From Micavibrio sp. UBA6147 (GTDB taxonomy: Bacteria > Pseudomonadota > Alphaproteobacteria > Micavibrionales > UBA1664): 64,000 bases of DNA. A program made the translations under genes and the position numbers. Of this stretch, positions 62,085 to 64,000 are shown one piece after another (within the stretch, counting starts at the first letter, position 1; the number at the start of each line of letters is the position of its first letter). The stretch is taken from contig DIUX01000002.1 of the NCBI GenBank assembly GCA_002423185.1, positions 310,001-374,000 of the forward strand, read 5' to 3'. The notes below the pieces were generated by a model. The model had not been told where the DNA came from and did no database searches. It saw only the letters and a list, made by a program, of their open reading frames with translations.

Positions 62085-62777
62085 ATGCCAAAGACCGCAC
62101 TACGCGATATAAAAACAATCATTTGGGACCTCGACAACACGCTCTACCCCTACACAGAGGAGCAAATCGAGCATTGGCATGAAGCCACCGTACGTGCCGC
62201 CATCGACCTCGGCGCCCCGATCACCCTCGAAGCCGGCCTGCACCAAGCCCGCCAATCCTTCGCCGAACACAATTATTCCAGCAAGATTTTCGTCGACACG
62301 TACGGCCTGTGCCCGCGCAAAATGCACGCCGGATTGCACCCGTATTCCAACGAAAAAATTCTGCCCGTCTGTATGTTGACGCAAGAATCATTCGAAGCCC
62401 TGCCCAATGTCCGGCACGTCGTCTTGACCCACGCCCATCGCAACTGGGCGGAACGCGTATTGCGCCATCTCGGCCTGCGTGATTTTTTCGAAGACGATTT
62501 GATTATGGGACTCGAAGATTACGGATACGAAGAAAAACACGCCAGCAACCGCGGCATTTTGCAAAGCCTCGACCAAACCGGATGCAACCCCGAACACGCC
62601 TTGTTTGCCGAAGACACGCTGCGTAACCTCGAACGCGCCAAAGCCACCGGAATCCAGACCGCCTATGTCCATCACGGCGTCACCGGCGACAATGACAACC
62701 GCCCGCCTTTTGTTGACCATGTCTTCCTCAACGCCGCCGACGTGATGATGACCCTCAGCAAGCAAAAACAGGTCTGA
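62085..62777 (+). CDS. HAD-superfamily hydrolase, pyrimidine-5'-nucleotidase-like (copy 2)
   Basis: 230 aa. Same layout as the preceding gene: motif I WDLDNTLYPYTEEQIEHW (about 13-30), motif II TLTHAHR (VVLTHAHRNWAERVLRHLGL), a Lys region GYEEKHASN and motif IV FAEDTLRNLERAKATGI. The two genes probably arose by tandem duplication and may differ in substrate. Copy 2 has NTLYPYTE, the form seen in many pyrimidine nucleotidase-like proteins. Confidence 0.82.
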   Translation: MPKTALRDIKTIIWDLDNTLYPYTEEQIEHWHEATVRAAIDLGAPITLEAGLHQARQSFAEHNYSSKIFVDTYGLCPRKMHAGLHPYSNEKILPVCMLTQESFEALPNVRHVVLTHAHRNWAERVLRHLGLRDFFEDDLIMGLEDYGYEEKHASNRGILQSLDQTGCNPEHALFAEDTLRNLERAKATGIQTAYVHHGVTGDNDNRPPFVDHVFLNAADVMMTLSKQKQV

Positions 62778-62980
62778 TCAGACCCTCGATCGAACCGCCG
62801 ATACGCGCCTTTTTCGACGTTTTCTTTCCCGCTGGCTTTCGCCCGCGATTTATGGGATGCTGAAAACGGTTGATATCCGCGTAACACTGCCCATGGCACC
62901 CCAGCCACGCCGCGCCAAGCGTCCATCCGCCGATTCACATTCTCGAACATTTTTATAACATTTTATTGCGCGGTGATCGT

Positions 62981-64000
62981 ATGGTCCGTTCCCTTTTGCA
63001 TCGCAGTTTTGTTGCGCCGTTTCAATCGGTTGAGCGGGTTTTCGGCTATGCCGGCGGGTTTCTCGGCACGTTTGGATTTACTGGTGCGCTCACCTATTTT
63101 TCCTACGATTTCGCGCAGTTCGGGCCTTGGGCGTTGATGGCCTATTTCTTTGGGCGGCTGGTGATTGGCGGGGCATTTGCCATGCCAGTGTCGCTCTATC
63201 TTTTTTACCGCTGTACAAAGCGCCGCGCCTATACAATCTTGATCGGCACACAAATCGCCACCATGGGGGTCATCAGCCTCTATCCCGAATGGATGTTTTC
63301 GCAAAACCTCGGCATGATCGCCTTGGTCGGGTTGATTTTTTCCTTCATATCGGCGCCGTTTTGGTCGAGCTTTCACTTGAATATGCTGTGCCACACCAGT
63401 GACGACAACATGGGCAACGAGGTGTCCATCTCCAGCATTGTTCTGTTTTTCGGCAGTACCCTCGCCTTCTTATGCGCGGGCGTGGCCTTGACCTATATGC
63501 CGGGGGCGATGTTCGTCTTGGTGTGTTTCGGGTTTTTGATTATCGGCACCATCTTTTTCGCGCTTGCGGGGCGCGGGCGCAGCATCGACCATTTGCAACG
63601 CAAGCCCTTCAAAATCATCGCCAGCATGCGCAAAAACACCAGCATGGTCAAAGCCACCTTCATGGAAGGGGTTTTTCAATTCCTGACCGGATTTTTCGCG
63701 CCGGTATGGATGTGGGCTGTGGGGATCAAGAGCCTGACCATGGGGATGTTGATGTCGTTTCAAGGCATTGCCAAACTCGTCATATCCCCCCTTGCGGGGC
63801 ATTTATTCCACGAAAACAAAGGGCGCGATGTCGTGCTGGGGGCGATGCTTAAACCGCTCGGCTGGATTCCTTGGATTTTCATTCAGGCGCCGTGGGTTAT
63901 GTTGCTCTCCACCTCGATCTGGACACTCGGGCAACATTTATATTCCACAGGCCTCGGGAGCCGTTGGTACAAGGAGCGCTGCCTCGCCTCCCAAGCCGGA
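62981..64000 (+). CDS. MFS-type multi-span membrane transporter (partial, runs off right edge)
   Basis: 340 codons from ATG 62981 to the window end without a stop. Eight or nine hydrophobic segments are visible, with a charged central loop (about 195-230: RGRSIDHLQRKPFKIIASMRKNTSMVKATFMEG) between the two halves, as in major facilitator proteins. Spans include FGPWALMAYFFGRLVIGGAFAMPVSLYLFY and LGMIALVGLIFSFISAPFWSSFHLNM. Substrate not predictable. The opposite-strand frame in 62963-63394 is a shadow. The C-terminal part is missing. Confidence 0.75.
   Translation, partial: MVRSLLHRSFVAPFQSVERVFGYAGGFLGTFGFTGALTYFSYDFAQFGPWALMAYFFGRLVIGGAFAMPVSLYLFYRCTKRRAYTILIGTQIATMGVISLYPEWMFSQNLGMIALVGLIFSFISAPFWSSFHLNMLCHTSDDNMGNEVSISSIVLFFGSTLAFLCAGVALTYMPGAMFVLVCFGFLIIGTIFFALAGRGRSIDHLQRKPFKIIASMRKNTSMVKATFMEGVFQFLTGFFAPVWMWAVGIKSLTMGMLMSFQGIAKLVISPLAGHLFHENKGRDVVLGAMLKPLGWIPWIFIQAPWVMLLSTSIWTLGQHLYSTGLGSRWYKERCLASQAG

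Noticed and set aside
62963..63394. 143-codon minus-strand frame near the right edge
   Set aside because: It lies opposite a well-formed multi-span transporter frame that runs without a stop to the window end.

Overview
The window looks like a chromosomal segment of a mid-GC alphaproteobacterium. The evidence is a circularly permuted (two-piece) tmRNA with the alphaproteobacterial tag start ANDN, an adjacent rpsT-dnaA pair with mutM nearby, a Usg-family protein, the hflK-hflC-DUF2065-htrA order, a YerC-type TrpR-like regulator and a CIRCE-controlled groESL. A Micavibrio-like lineage would fit, but that is inference and no species is claimed.

Layout. 1-5.2 kb (minus): an R64/IncI-like thin-pilus set, response regulator - PilN-type secretin lipoprotein - Ig-like/PilP-like protein - PilQ-type ATPase, the last running off the left edge. 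5.2-7.3 kb: a Wzy_C O-antigen/pilin-glycan ligase with a TPR tail. 7.5-9.3 kb: tmRNA, a MITE-like palindrome inserted at the hisG stop codon, hisG and yerC. 9.5-11.2 kb: thyA-folA. 11.4-12.9 kb: three overlapping tandem paralogues encoding small membrane proteins of unknown function. 12.9-18.4 kb: mrp, hflKC, DUF2065, htrA. 18.6-21 kb: miaA, a small membrane protein and a DUF808 protein. 21.0-25.8 kb: an ilv operon behind a well-formed translational attenuator (leader peptide rich in Leu/Ile/Val, antiterminator, terminator), with a queuosine-salvage gene between ilvB and ilvH. 26-31 kb: a DMT transporter, a secreted protein, an orphan FlgC-like rod protein and a large multidomain histidine kinase. 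31-35.8 kb (minus): a diguanylate cyclase and a zinc operon (ABC ATPase, FtsX-like permease with a His-rich loop, DUF3299 protein, Zur) behind a palindromic Zur-box-like site. Then tRNA-Thr(UGU).

36.3-42.4 kb (plus) is the most distinctive block. It holds a DotM/IcmP-like protein, an unrecognised single-span protein, a DotL/IcmO-like coupling ATPase and two paralogous pseudopilin-like proteins. DotM/DotL correspond to TrbA/TrbC of IncI plasmids, and the PilN/PilP/PilQ-like genes at the left edge correspond to the R64 thin pilus, so the chromosome appears to carry separated modules of an IncI/Dot-Icm-type system. The first pseudopilin-like gene seems to have a leaderless promoter sharing an identical 13-mer with the Zur-box-like site.

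42.4-50.2 kb (minus): gyrB, recF, dnaN, dnaA and rpsT, with a 24-bp tandem repeat at the recF 3' end. No clear oriC was found. 50.4-53.3 kb: a secreted protein, mutM, a DUF1194 VWA protein and a small hypothetical. 53.3-57.3 kb (minus): a polyamine operon (decarboxylase, deoxyhypusine-synthase-like protein, agmatinase) behind a ~418-nt structured leader that may be a speF-type RNA. 57.5-59.6 kb: groES-groEL with CIRCE. 59.8-64 kb (plus): Usg, an RsmC-like methyltransferase, two tandem HAD hydrolases and a partial MFS-type transporter.

Two patterns cut across the window: operons are tightly packed with frequent 1-4 nt overlaps, and short perfect tandem duplications (11-24 bp, 2-6 copies) recur at gene boundaries.
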